The notes under the pieces are model-generated. The model worked only from the letters and a program-made list of their open reading frames with translations. It had not been told where the DNA came from and did no database searches. From Phanerochaete sordida (Eukaryota; Basidiomycota; Agaricomycetes; Polyporales; Phanerochaetaceae): DNA of 64,000 nt. Shown here one piece after another: positions 11,977 through 22,836 of this stretch. Location: the NCBI GenBank assembly GCA_019973155.2, contig BPQB01000008.1, positions 248,001 through 312,000 of the forward strand, in the 5' to 3' direction. Within the stretch, counting starts at the first letter, position 1, and each line of letters opens with the position of its first letter. Made by a program: the position numbers and the translations under genes.

Positions 11977-13518
11977 ATGTTGCTCAGGCGTGCGGCAGCT
12001 CTCCTTGCGCTCGTGCTGACCGCCTGCGCGCGGTCCAGCACGGGCGACTCTGTCCTCGTCGTCCTCGACCCCTCGCTCGACAAGGACGCCTACTCGACCT
12101 TCTGGGCTGGTCTCACGGACAAGGGCTACAACCTCACCTTCCGTACGGCCAAGGAGGCGCAGCCAGAGATCATCCAGGACGAGGTCGCGCAGTTCAGTCA
12201 TGTCGTAGTCTTCGCGCCGGAGTCGAAAAGTGCGTGTCACCGTCAGTATTACAGGTGCATGCGTGTCTCAACTCACTGCAGACCTCGCGCAGGACCTCAC
12301 GCCGCAAGCTCTCGTCTCGTTACTTGACAAGGGCACCAATCTCCTCCTCGCGCTTTCTCCGAGCAAGCAGACGACGATCAACACCCTCGCCTCCGAGTTC
12401 TCGCTCGTGCTACCGCCGCCCGGTACCCCGCTCATCTCGCACTTCCCCGCGCGCGACGCGCCTGCGACGGTCGTTCCCGTCTCGCCACCCGCGGCGCACC
12501 CTGTGCTGAGCTCGGGTCTCCCGCCCGTGTGGTTCTCCGGCGTGCCGTTCGCGTACACTCCAAACCCGCTCCTGATCCCAATTCTCTCTGCGCCCGCAGA
12601 GAGCTTTGCGGCGGACACGTCCAGTGACTCCGGCGCGGACGCAGTCTTCGAGTCCGCGGACAGGGCTGGTGAAGGTCTCTGGGCCGGCAGCTCGCTCTCG
12701 CTGGTCGCGGGCTTCCAGGCGACCACTGGCGCGCGCGTAACATTCGTGGGCGGCGTGGAGACCTTCAGCGATGAGTTTGCCCAGAAGGAGCTTCCTCAGT
12801 GAGTAGAGTGGTGCTTGGTTCAAAACTCATGCTAAATATGCAACAGAGGCAAGTCGTCTGGCAACAAGCAGTTCGCGGAAGACGTCGCGGGCTGGACTTT
12901 CCAGGAGACGAACGCTCTTAGGATCGACAAGGTCGAACACCACCGCGTTAACGAGACCGAGCCGCGTGAGATGTACACAACAAATGACAACGTTGTATGT
13001 GTTATCACAGTATCTTTCGAGGAACCACTATAACATTCGATCATAGGTCTTCACTCTGCACGTTTCGAAATTCAACCCCATCAAGGACACCTGGGAGCCG
13101 TACTCTGGCATCAAGGACATGCAGCTGGAGTTTACGATGCTCGACCCTCACATCCGCACTTCGCTGCCTCCTATTCCAGGCAAGGCTGGCGAGTACTCTG
13201 TCGCCTTCCGTGTACCGGACAGACACGGTGTCTTCAAATTTGTCGTCAACCACAAGCGCAAGGGGTGAGCTGTACTTCACGCTTTGCATGCTGTCTGCCG
13301 CAACTAATTACATCGTACGTAGATGGACTCACCTCGAGAGCACGACCGTTGTGCCCGTTGTCCCGCCACGACACGACGAGTACCCGCGCTTCCTGAGCGC
13401 GGCGTGGCCGTACTACATCGGCGCAATGAGCACGAGCGCTGCATTCGTGCTCTTCGTGGCCCTCTGGCTCTCGGGCGACGACCGTGAGGGCAGAAAGAAG
13501 GGTCTCAAAACGGAGTAG
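11977..13518 (+). CDS. WBP1: oligosaccharyltransferase subunit Wbp1 (OST48/DDOST)
   Basis: Essential non-catalytic subunit of the ER oligosaccharyltransferase complex, which moves Glc3Man9GlcNAc2 to asparagines of nascent proteins. The ATG at 11977 opens a signal peptide (MLLRRAAALLALVLTACA). The luminal part follows with the family pattern VLVVLDPSLDKDAYSTFWAG, later DKGTNLLLAL and VTFVGGVETFSDEF. A C-terminal membrane segment (YYIGAMSTSAAFVLFVALWL) is followed by a short Lys-rich cytosolic tail (GRKKGLKTE). Five exons are joined by introns near 12230, 12800, 12995 and 13265. The stop is TAG at 13516-13518. Length of about 440 residues is normal for the family. Confidence 0.93.
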
Positions 13519-14271
13519 GCGCTGCCTCAATATACCACATGCTTTTTGGACTGCACTTCGTGCTGCTGCCGATGCGCTTGCTGGCATGTACGGGGAATGG
13601 GAATTATTTATGGCCATAGATCAAAATGCCGTTCTCCACCGTGCGTTGGCTCTCTGATTCGTCTGTCCAACGGCGTGCTGTGCAGTATCACGCGTCAGTT
13701 CGTGAAGATGAGCAGGGTCAGATATAACGGATACTAGGACAGCAAGTTGTTGGTGCATAACCAGTGTATGTGAGCACTCTGCGCTTCCAGGACAGGCTCG
13801 GACGCTGATCAGTGCGGTAGAGGGTTTCTGTCCCGTTTGTATTTTGAAAGCAAGTTCTCATATTCCTTCCTTGTCTGCGAACATAACTCGAGCAGATCAA
13901 TATCTCCACTCGATCAAAGGGCACATTTTCAGGGGCATTGTTGCCATCCCTTGAAGATGCGTATGCCGTTCTCGCCAATGCGGGGAACCACTCCGTCTGC
14001 ACCCGCGGTTGGCATGATACGCGCACTACTCAGTGCTCTGCTTCTGTCCCGTGCGAGCTGCAGCTTCTCCCATGTTCGTCGTCGCACTCTGCGTCAGCCA
14101 TCGGTTTCAACTCTCGGTGGAGCGCGACGTTCATCAGGGTACGTACCAAAATGTGGCACATCCACCGTTCGTCGCGATGCACCAGGTCGCCTCTTATCCG
14201 GTTTGCATTCCACATAAAGCGATGCAATTTTCCGCGGCCAGCTCTCTATTTCTCAACGCTGGCTAAGCACT
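13519..14271. other. intergenic region upstream of the DUF6533 array
   Basis: No supported gene. The last 300 bases resemble the region before the third array copy (about 17060-17340) in short pyrimidine-rich blocks such as CTCTCGGT, suggesting that the promoter was duplicated with the gene. Confidence 0.4.
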
Positions 14272-15914
14272 ATGGACACGTCCTTGGCGGCCCTTCCGAC
14301 GCAACTGTGAGCATTCAGAACCTCTTGAGCGCATCGAGGAGAATGACTCCCAGTCTTGAGCTTCTCACAGGCCGCCCTGGCTCTCTCCGCAGCTGGTAAG
14401 TCGTCACTCCTCACAAATCCGCTGTCATTGGTGCTGACAGTCCCTGCTCACATAGTGATTTTGCTTTACGACCATATCATCACCTTCGACAGCGAGTACT
14501 GTGGAATTTGGAAAAGGTCTTGGCGCAAGGGCGCGGCGATGTTCTTGTTTAACCGCTACGTCGCGTTCCTCACAGTGCGTCTCTCCATCCCATAAATAAA
14601 GTGCCACCTCACGACTTGTGTAGATCCCAGTAACGATATACACAGAGTTCCCCATGGTCACTACACCGACAGTAAGTCCTCAGCCCGTCCTACTGGAGCA
14701 GACCTCAAACTCTCCACACAGGCGTGAGTCGCCTTCGACCCAGCACATGATGTAGACTCCACGGCTTCTGCATAGCTGCCAGCACTTAACGTTATACCGT
14801 CAAATCGCGATCGGGATTATGCAGCTTATCGTTGGCGGTGCGTTCCCCCTTTGTTTCCCTTCCCCGGCACCATCGCCACTCACGCCCCGCAAGCTAACCA
14901 GCTCCTCCGCGTGTACGCCCTATACGGGCTTGACCGTCGCATTGCTGCATTTATTGCGCTTACCGCGGCGGCCGTTGTCGCTATTAGCGTGGTGCGTGGC
15001 CGATCTTGCTTCGGGGATGGGCGCAGAATGAATTGGAGATCTAGTGGGCAGTCACGATGCAGAAGGACAGCGACGCCGGGATGGGATGCCATCTCATGAT
15101 CAGTAGCGATACGTGAGTACGCGCGTTCTTTAGCATGGCGTTTGACTTAGCTCTCAAGGCAAGTGCGGATCGTACGTCCAGGCCACTCAATCTATGTTGC
15201 GTCCCCTCAAATTCAATCTTCCTGCAGGTTTATCCATCGTCTGGGCGTCACTTTTTGTATACAACCTCCTCATCTTCGCTCTGATGTTAATCAAGGCACC
15301 CAAAAACCGCGCGCAGTTAGCCCAAGCGAAGCGGGGCAGCTTGGTCACGATCGTGTACCGCGACGGTATGCATTCGCTATCGATACGTGGAACCAGCTTA
15401 GCTTTAACTATGCAGGTGTAATGTATTTTGCGTAAGCCCACTGAGTTTTCTCAAGCAGAGCAAAAGATCGGATATTGAAGCGACATGCATTGCTATAGCG
15501 TCGTGGTTTGCGTTCAATGCGCCGATTTCATATCATTCTATGTGAGTGGTCATCTTCTATAGTCTTCGATGTCTCTAAGAATGCTCGTAGGTTTTTCCGG
15601 TACGACTGCACGTTTCTCCCACACCCAGGAGTTCATCTCAGTGACCTGTGTTCTATGAACAGCCCGCTTTGAAGGGCGCGCTGTCGACGCTTGCTAGCAG
15701 GTGCGCCGTTGTCACCATCACGCGAAGGGGCTGGGCCTGATCAGCTTCTGAGGACACCAGCATCTCGCTGACTATGATGTCACGTTGCATCCTCAATCTG
15801 CACGAATATGACGCGCAAGTGCGCGGCGTGACAGGGGTATCCGAGATGTACTCGTTGGGCTGCCCTGCGCCGATAGCGGGTGCGTCTGACTGCTTCGGGG
15901 AACAATCAGTGTAG
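14272..15914 (+). CDS. DUF6533 multi-pass membrane protein, array copy 1
   Basis: Member of the fungal DUF6533 family of membrane proteins of unknown role. Exon 1 begins MDTSLAALPTQ at 14272. The diagnostic stretch ILLYDHIITFDSE, then FLFNRYVAFL, lies at 14460-14575. Further exons give IPVTIYTEF, CQHLTLYRQIAIGIMQLIV, NQLLRVYALYGLDRR, IVWASLFVYNLLIFALM and the tail ISLTMMSRCILNLHE; the stop is at 15912-15914. About 15 exons are needed in 1.6 kb, including exons of 2 nt (14722-14723), 16 nt (15416-15431) and 9 nt (15591-15599). One short exon around 15151-15175 could not be placed in frame; compared with copy 3 it is one base shorter, so this copy may be frameshifted there. Confidence 0.72.
14722..14723 (+). 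other. 2-nt microexon in DUF6533 copy 1
   Basis: The dinucleotide GC is flanked by ACAG (acceptor) and GTGAGT (donor). The introns on either side are 50 nt (14672-14721) and 52 nt (14724-14775). Including it joins ...PT to ACQHLTLYRQ in frame; skipping it breaks the frame. Confidence 0.65.
15591..15599 (+). other. 9-nt microexon in DUF6533 copy 1
   Basis: GTTTTTCCG (Val-Phe-Pro) lies between a CTCGTAG acceptor and a GTACGA donor, with introns 15542-15590 and 15600-15662. It links ...CADFISFY to PALKGALSTLAS in frame. Copy 3 has the equivalent GCCTTGCCG at the same place. Confidence 0.6.
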
Positions 15915-16599
15915 GCGGGGTCGTTCAGCTGTATTGAACAACAGCCAGCAGTTCGCGGCAGTGCACGCAAGCGCTGGAACAACACGACTTCACGCATTCA
16001 CAATATGACAATGTTTCTACTCAAGCCTATACACTCAGTTTCGCCCGAATCCAGTTCGACTCTAAAGTGGAATGAAAGAAAAAGATACATCCAATGATCA
16101 TAAAGGTTTCTTGCGCGCCCAGTACCTCGTCGAGACCAGGTCGTGCCATGTGATCCGGACCACGGCTTGTCAAGGAAGAACACTGTTCAAACCTGCACAC
16201 AAGATTCGAGCAGGTCGAAACCTCCCGTGTAAGACACTCATTGTTCGAGTCACGGCACTGATTGCGATATAGGTCATATCTTACTATGTTCTCAGCCACA
16301 TCACTACCATCTCTCCAAGTTGACATGCGCTGTTCCCGTCACGCGCACCCAGCACGATCGCAGGCTCTCAGGCCAACTTCTGTGTTGTTTGATATGCAGT
16401 TCTTTCCATGACTACTGCCATACATGACATGCGACGACGTTTGCCATCTTCAATGCAGCGCGCTACTCGATAAGATATGGGGTACAATCACTATTCGCCG
16501 CGATGTATCGACGTTCGTTGATTGTTCTCCGCGCCGGGTCCCGCATAACGCGCTGCGTCTTCCCACATCCATTTGCGGCTGCTGACCACTAAACAGGCA
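15915..16599. other. intergenic stretch between array copies 1 and 2
   Basis: More AT-rich than the coding parts. No exon-like frame or domain is seen on either strand. Confidence 0.5.
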
Positions 16600-16990
16600 C
16601 CGTGGACACGTTCGACACTATAGACGCAACCGTGAGTCCACAATCTTTTGCATAGGTCAAGAAGCCTGACATGCAGTCACCAGCTTCTCACAGGCCGCGC
16701 TTGCTGCTGCAGTGGCTGGGCCTCCGCAGCATTATAGCACAGTGGAATTTCCGCACTGACGGCTGCAAATGGTCGCGGCGATGTTTCTGGTGAACCGCTA
16801 CGTGACAATATCTATGGTGCGTACCACAGGATCGAGAAGGAGGTTGTCACGGCTCTGGTCAGCTAGACGAAGAGCGCAGGTAACCGGCGACTTGAGTTAA
16901 CGACTCTAAAGCGACAGGGCAGCTTAATCACGAGTTGTATGATTATTACTATGCTAACCACTGGACTGATGGATTCTGATAATACAGCTC
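16600..16990 (+). pseudogene. DUF6533 relic, array copy 2 (internally deleted)
   Basis: A decayed copy between the two long genes. It keeps a start-like GTGGACACG (16602) with a GTGAGT donor, then AGCTTCTCACAGGCCGC, which matches copy 1 at 14361-14377. A short frame VAAMFLVNRYVT (near 16772) corresponds to the FLFNRYVA exon. The next recognisable piece is GGCAGCTTAATCAC near 16919, which matches the much later RGSLITIVYRDG exon of copy 3. The DHIITF motif and the middle exons are missing, so an internal deletion has joined distant parts. Confidence 0.65.
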
Positions 16991-17343
16991 AAGTACTACC
17001 ATCCCAGCAGCCCGACTACCATCCCTCGAAGATGGCGGCTGCACTGTCCCTGTAGGTGTCTAGAGCTCCTTCGCCTGCACCCGCACTCGGCGCGGTGCCC
17101 ACGTTGCTCAATTTCCCGTATCCCCAACTTCTATCTCTCGGTCGAGAGCTGCTTCTGTCGTCGTCGCCGCGCACGTTTATAGGTGTTGCTGTTGCGTATA
17201 GGTGCAACGCGTCTCTCATCAGGATGAGAGCCTGCACTGGGCACTTATTCACTGCGATGCCGCCTGACACTCTTGATTGTCTTCTGGTCACTTTGCTCTT
17301 GCATAAAGCCGACCACCTCGTTGAGCAAACCCGATCAGACACC
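16991..17343. other. promoter region of DUF6533 copy 3
   Basis: No gene. Contains pyrimidine-rich blocks similar to the region upstream of copy 1, ending in the ATG at 17344. Confidence 0.4.
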
Positions 17344-18997
17344 ATGGATACGCCCTCGACGGCCCTCAAGCCACAATTGTGAGCATTGACGACCTCTTTC
17401 GCGCATCGAGAAAAATGACACCGAGCCTGTAGTTTTTTACACACCTCACTGAGCCTCTCTGCGACTGGTAAGCCGTCGCAGCTACGCTACCGCGACTACT
17501 GACAGCCTCTGGTCACAGTGATTCTGTTATACGACCACATCATCACCTTTGACAACGAATGCCGCAGAATATGGACCAGGCCCTGGTGCAAGGCCTCAGC
17601 GATATTTTTGCTGACCCGCTACGTCGCATTCTTCGTAGTGCGTCTCTTCATGTCGTTTCTAAACTACTACTTCACGAATCGTGTAGATCCCAGTCATGTT
17701 ATACACAGACTTTCCGGAGATGAGCGCACCGACGGTAAGCCCCCGCAGTCAGCCCTCTGCCAGCGAACCTCAGGCGCTCTGCACAGACGTGAGTAGCCTT
17801 CGATCCAGCACACGTTGCGGAGCTGACGCCGCCTGCACAGCTGCCAGCACTTCAAGCTCTACCGTCAAATCGCAATCGGAATTATGCAGCTCATCGTTGC
17901 CGGTGCGCTCCCGTCTCGTTCCCTAGCAGCACCATCGACACTCACGGCCCGTAAGCGAACCAGTTTCTACGCGTGTACGCGCTGTACGGGCGTGACCGCC
18001 GTGTCGCTGCAGCCGTCGCGCTCGTGGCGGGAACCGTCGGCGCCATCAGTGTAGTGCGTTGTCACTTGCTGCGGGGACTGTCCTGAGCTTATTCAGGGCT
18101 CCAGTGGTCGATCACAGTGCGGGAGACGAGCGACGCCGAGGCGAACTGCCATCTCATACTCAGCGGCGAGACGTGAGTGCGCGCAGCGAGTCGTGTGACG
18201 TCTGACTCAGCCTCCAGGACCAAGTGCGAACCGTACGTCTGGGCCAGTTACTCTCTGTTTTATCCCGCCAAATCTCATCCTCTGCATGAAGGCATGGCCA
18301 TCGTCTGGGTGGCGTACTTTGCGTATGACCTCCTCATTTTCGCGCTGATGCTGACCAAGGCGGCCAGAGATCGTGCACAGCTAGCGCAAGCAGAGCGGGG
18401 CAGCTTAATCACAATCGTTTACCGCGACGGTATGCGCTTGTTTTGAAACATCTAATCCGCTCACCTTGGGTCGTGCAGGTGCAATGTACTTCGCGTAAGC
18501 CCGTTCAGCTGCCTCAAGCAAATTTTGAACATGCTCAATCGACATACACTTCGATAGCGTCATGTTTTGTGCTCAGTGTGCTAATGTCATATCCTTCCAC
18601 GTGAGTATTGCTCTCTATAGTTTTCGACATCTCTCAAAGTGTCCGCAGGCCTTGCCGGTATGACTTCAATTTTCCAAATTCTGGAGTCTATCTTCACGGC
18701 CTTTCTCCCACGGCAATCAGGCCGCTCTCAAAGGCGCACCATCCACACTCGCCATCAGGTGCGCCCTTATCGCTACCGCGTGAGCCGTAGTACCCATACC
18801 TGACTCGTCTTTGGGGCGTCAGCATCTCGGTGGCTATGATGTCCCGCTGCATTCTAAATCTGCACACGCCCGATGTGCAGCTGCTCGGGGCGACAGACGA
18901 GAACGAGGAGTTCGAGAGCTGCCTCGCGCCGATGACTTGCGTAACTGGCTACTCTGATGAAGAACTGCGCGTGGGATCGTCTGGTTCTGTTGATTAG
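17344..18997 (+). CDS. DUF6533 multi-pass membrane protein, array copy 3
   Basis: The best preserved member of the array. Exon 1 is MDTPSTALKPQ at 17344. The family core ILLYDHIITFDNE, then FLLTRYVAFF, lies at 17519-17640. It is followed by IPVMLYTDFPEM, CQHFKLYRQIAIGIMQLIV, NQFLRVYALYGRDRR, IVWVAYFAYDLLIFALM, RGSLITIVYRDG and the tail ISVAMMSRCILNLH; the stop is TAG at 18995-18997. Exon order, intron positions and even the 2-, 16- and 9-nt exons match copy 1, while the protein has diverged, which argues that both are or recently were under selection. Six or seven membrane segments are expected. Cellular role and ligand are unknown. Confidence 0.78.
17787..17788 (+). other. 2-nt microexon in DUF6533 copy 3
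   Basis: The dinucleotide AC sits between GCACAG and GTGAGT, with introns 17735-17786 and 17789-17840, each 52 nt. It joins ...APT to TCQHFKLYRQ in frame. Position, flanks and reading phase equal those of copy 1, though the two exon bases differ (AC against GC). Confidence 0.65.
18649..18657 (+). other. 9-nt microexon in DUF6533 copy 3
   Basis: GCCTTGCCG (Ala-Leu-Pro) lies between CCGCAG and GTATGA, with introns 18601-18648 (48 nt) and 18658-18720 (63 nt). It joins ...CANVISFH to AALKGAPSTLA in frame. Confidence 0.6.
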
Positions 18998-19647
18998 CAG
19001 CAGGCTGCGACAGCACGAGTTTGCGGTGTACAACGGTATGAGAATTATTTATGGTCTTGGAAGTAACCACTGTAGTCTCCCCGAGGCAGACGCCTACGGA
19101 AAACCACTGCCCTCCGTGTACATTCGTACACGTACATTACACAGTTAGAGCAAAAAGACGGGCAAAAGAAAGGTCTGCGAGGGGCACGGCTTGACTGCGC
19201 GAACAGACGACGCGTCCTTGTCTCCGACGACTAACTCGGCGCGTCCTGCAGGTTGCGGAATTGCTTCCCTGGCCAGTCAAGGACGGATTCTCCCGAACCT
19301 GCCCACGGCTTACGCTGCGGGCGGTAGCGGGGCACCAAGTTTTCTGGAGGGGACGGTCTTGAACCAGCGCACAATCCAGTGGATCCGTTGGGCGGCTAGA
19401 CCTCCTCGCATTCCCGGTTTAGGGCCGCTACAGCCACTGCACCATTGTACCATGCAAAAGCAAGGGGTGACTCGCACCAGGCCATGTCTCTCGGCGCCCA
19501 CTTCGCCGTCTTTCCATGCGCTCGCTGGGAGGCCAGCATCGTTTGACAGGGAAGAGAAAAAGAGAATTACAACAAAAGATCAAGTATCACTATGTACAGA
19601 GAAATCCGATCACCCAGACACCGCGTCCATCCCAGAATCAGCTCCGT
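18998..19647. other. intergenic, between DUF6533 copy 3 and Rab11 3' ends
   Basis: Convergent 3' flanks of about 650 bases. An open frame of 178 codons at 19191 runs on into the Rab gene antisense and has no recognisable features. No gene supported. Confidence 0.5.
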
Positions 19648-20677
<1,030 letters not shown>

Positions 20678-21432
20678 GGCGTAGTGCGTTCAGGCTCTTG
20701 TGGATGCGTCTGCGGGCGTTGGTTTCGTGCGCGGGCGTGCGGGCTGCGTGCGAGTATGTACAGGCGTGCGTGCGTGGGGCGGCAAGGAGAGACGGGGCGT
20801 GCGGTGAGAGATGTACGTGGGCGACGGTGGAGGCGGTGGTGATGAGTGTGAGACTTGGCGCAGGCCAGCGTCGCTCGCCTGGCGGAGTTCGAAATTCGTC
20901 GCCCTCCCCCGCAACAGCCAACCACCGTCTGCTCGCTGCGCTCCGGCTGAACCGTAGCTTTGCTGCCACGCTGGACGCTGCGTCTCTAAGGCTGCGAGGG
21001 GCGCAGGAGGCGTAGCTGTCTTCCAGGCATGTTTGATCGGTTTTAGGGATGCATTCCCACTGTTTATTGCATGACGTGGGTGCAGGATCGACGCCAGAGT
21101 TGCCCCGAGTACGTTATTCTACACGAGTGATTTCTCGCTTTGCACCTGATATATAATGGGCAGAAGATACTGTTCGGCCCTTGGCATGGTCATTGCAGGT
21201 TTCATAGGCAGCCTCCATCTTGTCGAGTGCTGAACCCCGTCACGAAGCTTGTGCCCATTACTGGGATGCGGAGCCATGTTTCTATTCGGCAACAGTGCTA
21301 TAGATACAGCAGGCTAATACAATTTATCGTTGAGAGCAAGTTACGAGACGTGGATAAAGTGCCAGCGGCACATCGTAAAGAGGTAGCGGAAGGAAGAGAA
21401 GGATATACGAGTTAGGGGACGCGACTACTCAG
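20678..21432. other. Rab11 promoter and downstream flank of the pseudokinase
   Basis: About 750 bases. The part next to the Rab11 start (20680-20850) has TGCG/CGTG-rich sequence. No coding exon recognised. Confidence 0.45.
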
Positions 21433-22566
21433 TCATCGCCGCTGAGCATCATCAGGTGGAGTGAAATGCTCAGCGATGTACGAGACGATGTACTGCTTGA
21501 GGCCTTCACAAGTCAACAGCTCCTCCATGGTCTCAGGAGCCATGTGGGGCAGCGGCGGGAGGTCGTGCCTGTTCTGGGCATGCACACGGTCCATGAGCCC
21601 GAGCACAAAGTCGCGAAGGGGCGCGTCAAAGTAATGGAGCATGCTGTAGAGCCCCGAGAGCCCGCGGCTCGCCATCGCCTGGCGCCGGAGCGTAACGACG
21701 GCCGCGTCTGCGTTCCCGAAGTCCGCGTTCAACGCGTCCTCGACGACCTCCTGCTCGAGCTCGTCGGCGCCGCTGAGTGGGTGTCGCGCGACCTCGTAGG
21801 CGCGCCGGTAGAGCGAGTATGTAGCGACCCAGATGAGGGACTCCAGGTCATGGTGGATCGCGTGGTCGAAGTGCCGGGGGCTGGGTTCTGCGTCGGGCAC
21901 TGCGACGCGGATGGACCTGAGCTTATCGAGCGCTGCAAACCACATCGTGACGGGCGACGTCTGAAAATTTATGAGTGAGCCCATGCCTCAGATGTAAGAG
22001 ATCACAGCCTACGGGCGATGGTCGACTCCGCTCAGAATTTGAGGGAGAGGAAGCGGTGTCGTCTGCATCCTCGAGTCGACTAGCATGCTTGTGGCATGAG
22101 TCGAGATCGATCATGCAGACTCTGTCTGTCCTGTTCTCCGCGGTAAATCTGTCTTTGAGGATAACGGTAGATGGATTGATCTCTCCATGAAAAGTACCAT
22201 GGCTCTCCAAAATTGACAGCACTAATCGGCAGTACGTCAGAAGTTAGACGTCATTTATTGCTGAGGTCACTTACTGTCTATTGCCCTAATCAATGCCGAC
22301 AGAAACTGCAACGGCTCGCCTGGGCTGTACGTCCAGAGTGGCTCCCCGTCAACGTGCGGGATCATCCGTGCACGCATAGCTTCGGAGGCAGCTTTGGCAT
22401 GTGGTAGACCACGCAGCCCTGATACTGAGATGTTACCTTCTCCTTGTTGGTGTGCCAACGGCTGCGAGACCTGGGGGTTGGCCATATTCAGCACTGTGAC
22501 TCGGCCAGCCACCGTTTTGAGGATGAAAACAAGAGCAGAGAGGGATGACTGGCCTCTGAATTCCAT
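21433..22566 (-). CDS. FunK1-like fungal protein kinase relative, probable pseudokinase
   Basis: Shows the C-lobe of the FunK1 kinase family found in basidiomycetes. Exons from ATG 22566 give MEFRGQSSLSALVFILKT, then WTYSPGEPLQFLSALIRA, an intron restoring IDMLSILESHGTFHGEINPS, and VCMIDLDSCHKHA. After a further intron comes TSPVTMWFAALDKL, with HDLESLIWVATYSLYRRA downstream, the FunK1 counterpart of HDLESLFWVL. The usual HRDIS catalytic loop reads HGEIN, so the catalytic aspartate is replaced by Glu, and the DFD metal motif is DLD. No Gly-rich loop or ATP-anchoring lysine is visible, and the protein of roughly 310 residues is far shorter than full FunK1 kinases (over 500). It is probably not an active kinase. 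The stop is at 21433-21435. Confidence 0.72.
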
Positions 22567-22836
22567 CTTTATCTGAGGCGTATGCGGGTGAGGACAGAGA
22601 GCGGGATCTGCATTGGGGCAGTTGGGACATTGTGCTGTGGCAGCGCAAGGGTCCTCGGGAAAGAGACAAACAAATACAGTTGCCCAACGCGGAAAGCAGG
22701 TGCGGCGCCCAAGCCAATCAGCGCACGTGCGCGCGCTAAGCGCTTCCGCGGCGGCGCGCCTTTCACCGCGTTCGACCAAAGCGGTGAGCACGCATCCCCC
22801 TCTCTGCTCTCACCCCTCTCGCCGCCGTCGCCCACG
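22567..22836. promoter_or_regulatory. divergent promoter, pseudokinase / membrane protein
   Basis: 270 bases separate the two start codons. The in-frame ATG at 22582 would extend the rightward gene, but the added sequence is Cys/Arg-rich and not membrane-like, so this stretch is read as a promoter. Confidence 0.4.

Noticed and set aside
14724..14775. Alternative to the 2-nt microexon: an acceptor at TGTAG (about 14754) giving TPRLLHSCQH in frame
   Set aside because: It works only in copy 1; the matching place in copy 3 has a stop codon and no usable acceptor, whereas the microexon island is kept in both.
22582..22836. N-terminal extension of the seven-segment membrane protein from an upstream in-frame ATG
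   Set aside because: The added residues are Cys/Arg-rich, lie in the divergent promoter, and would leave only 15 bases to the opposing gene.
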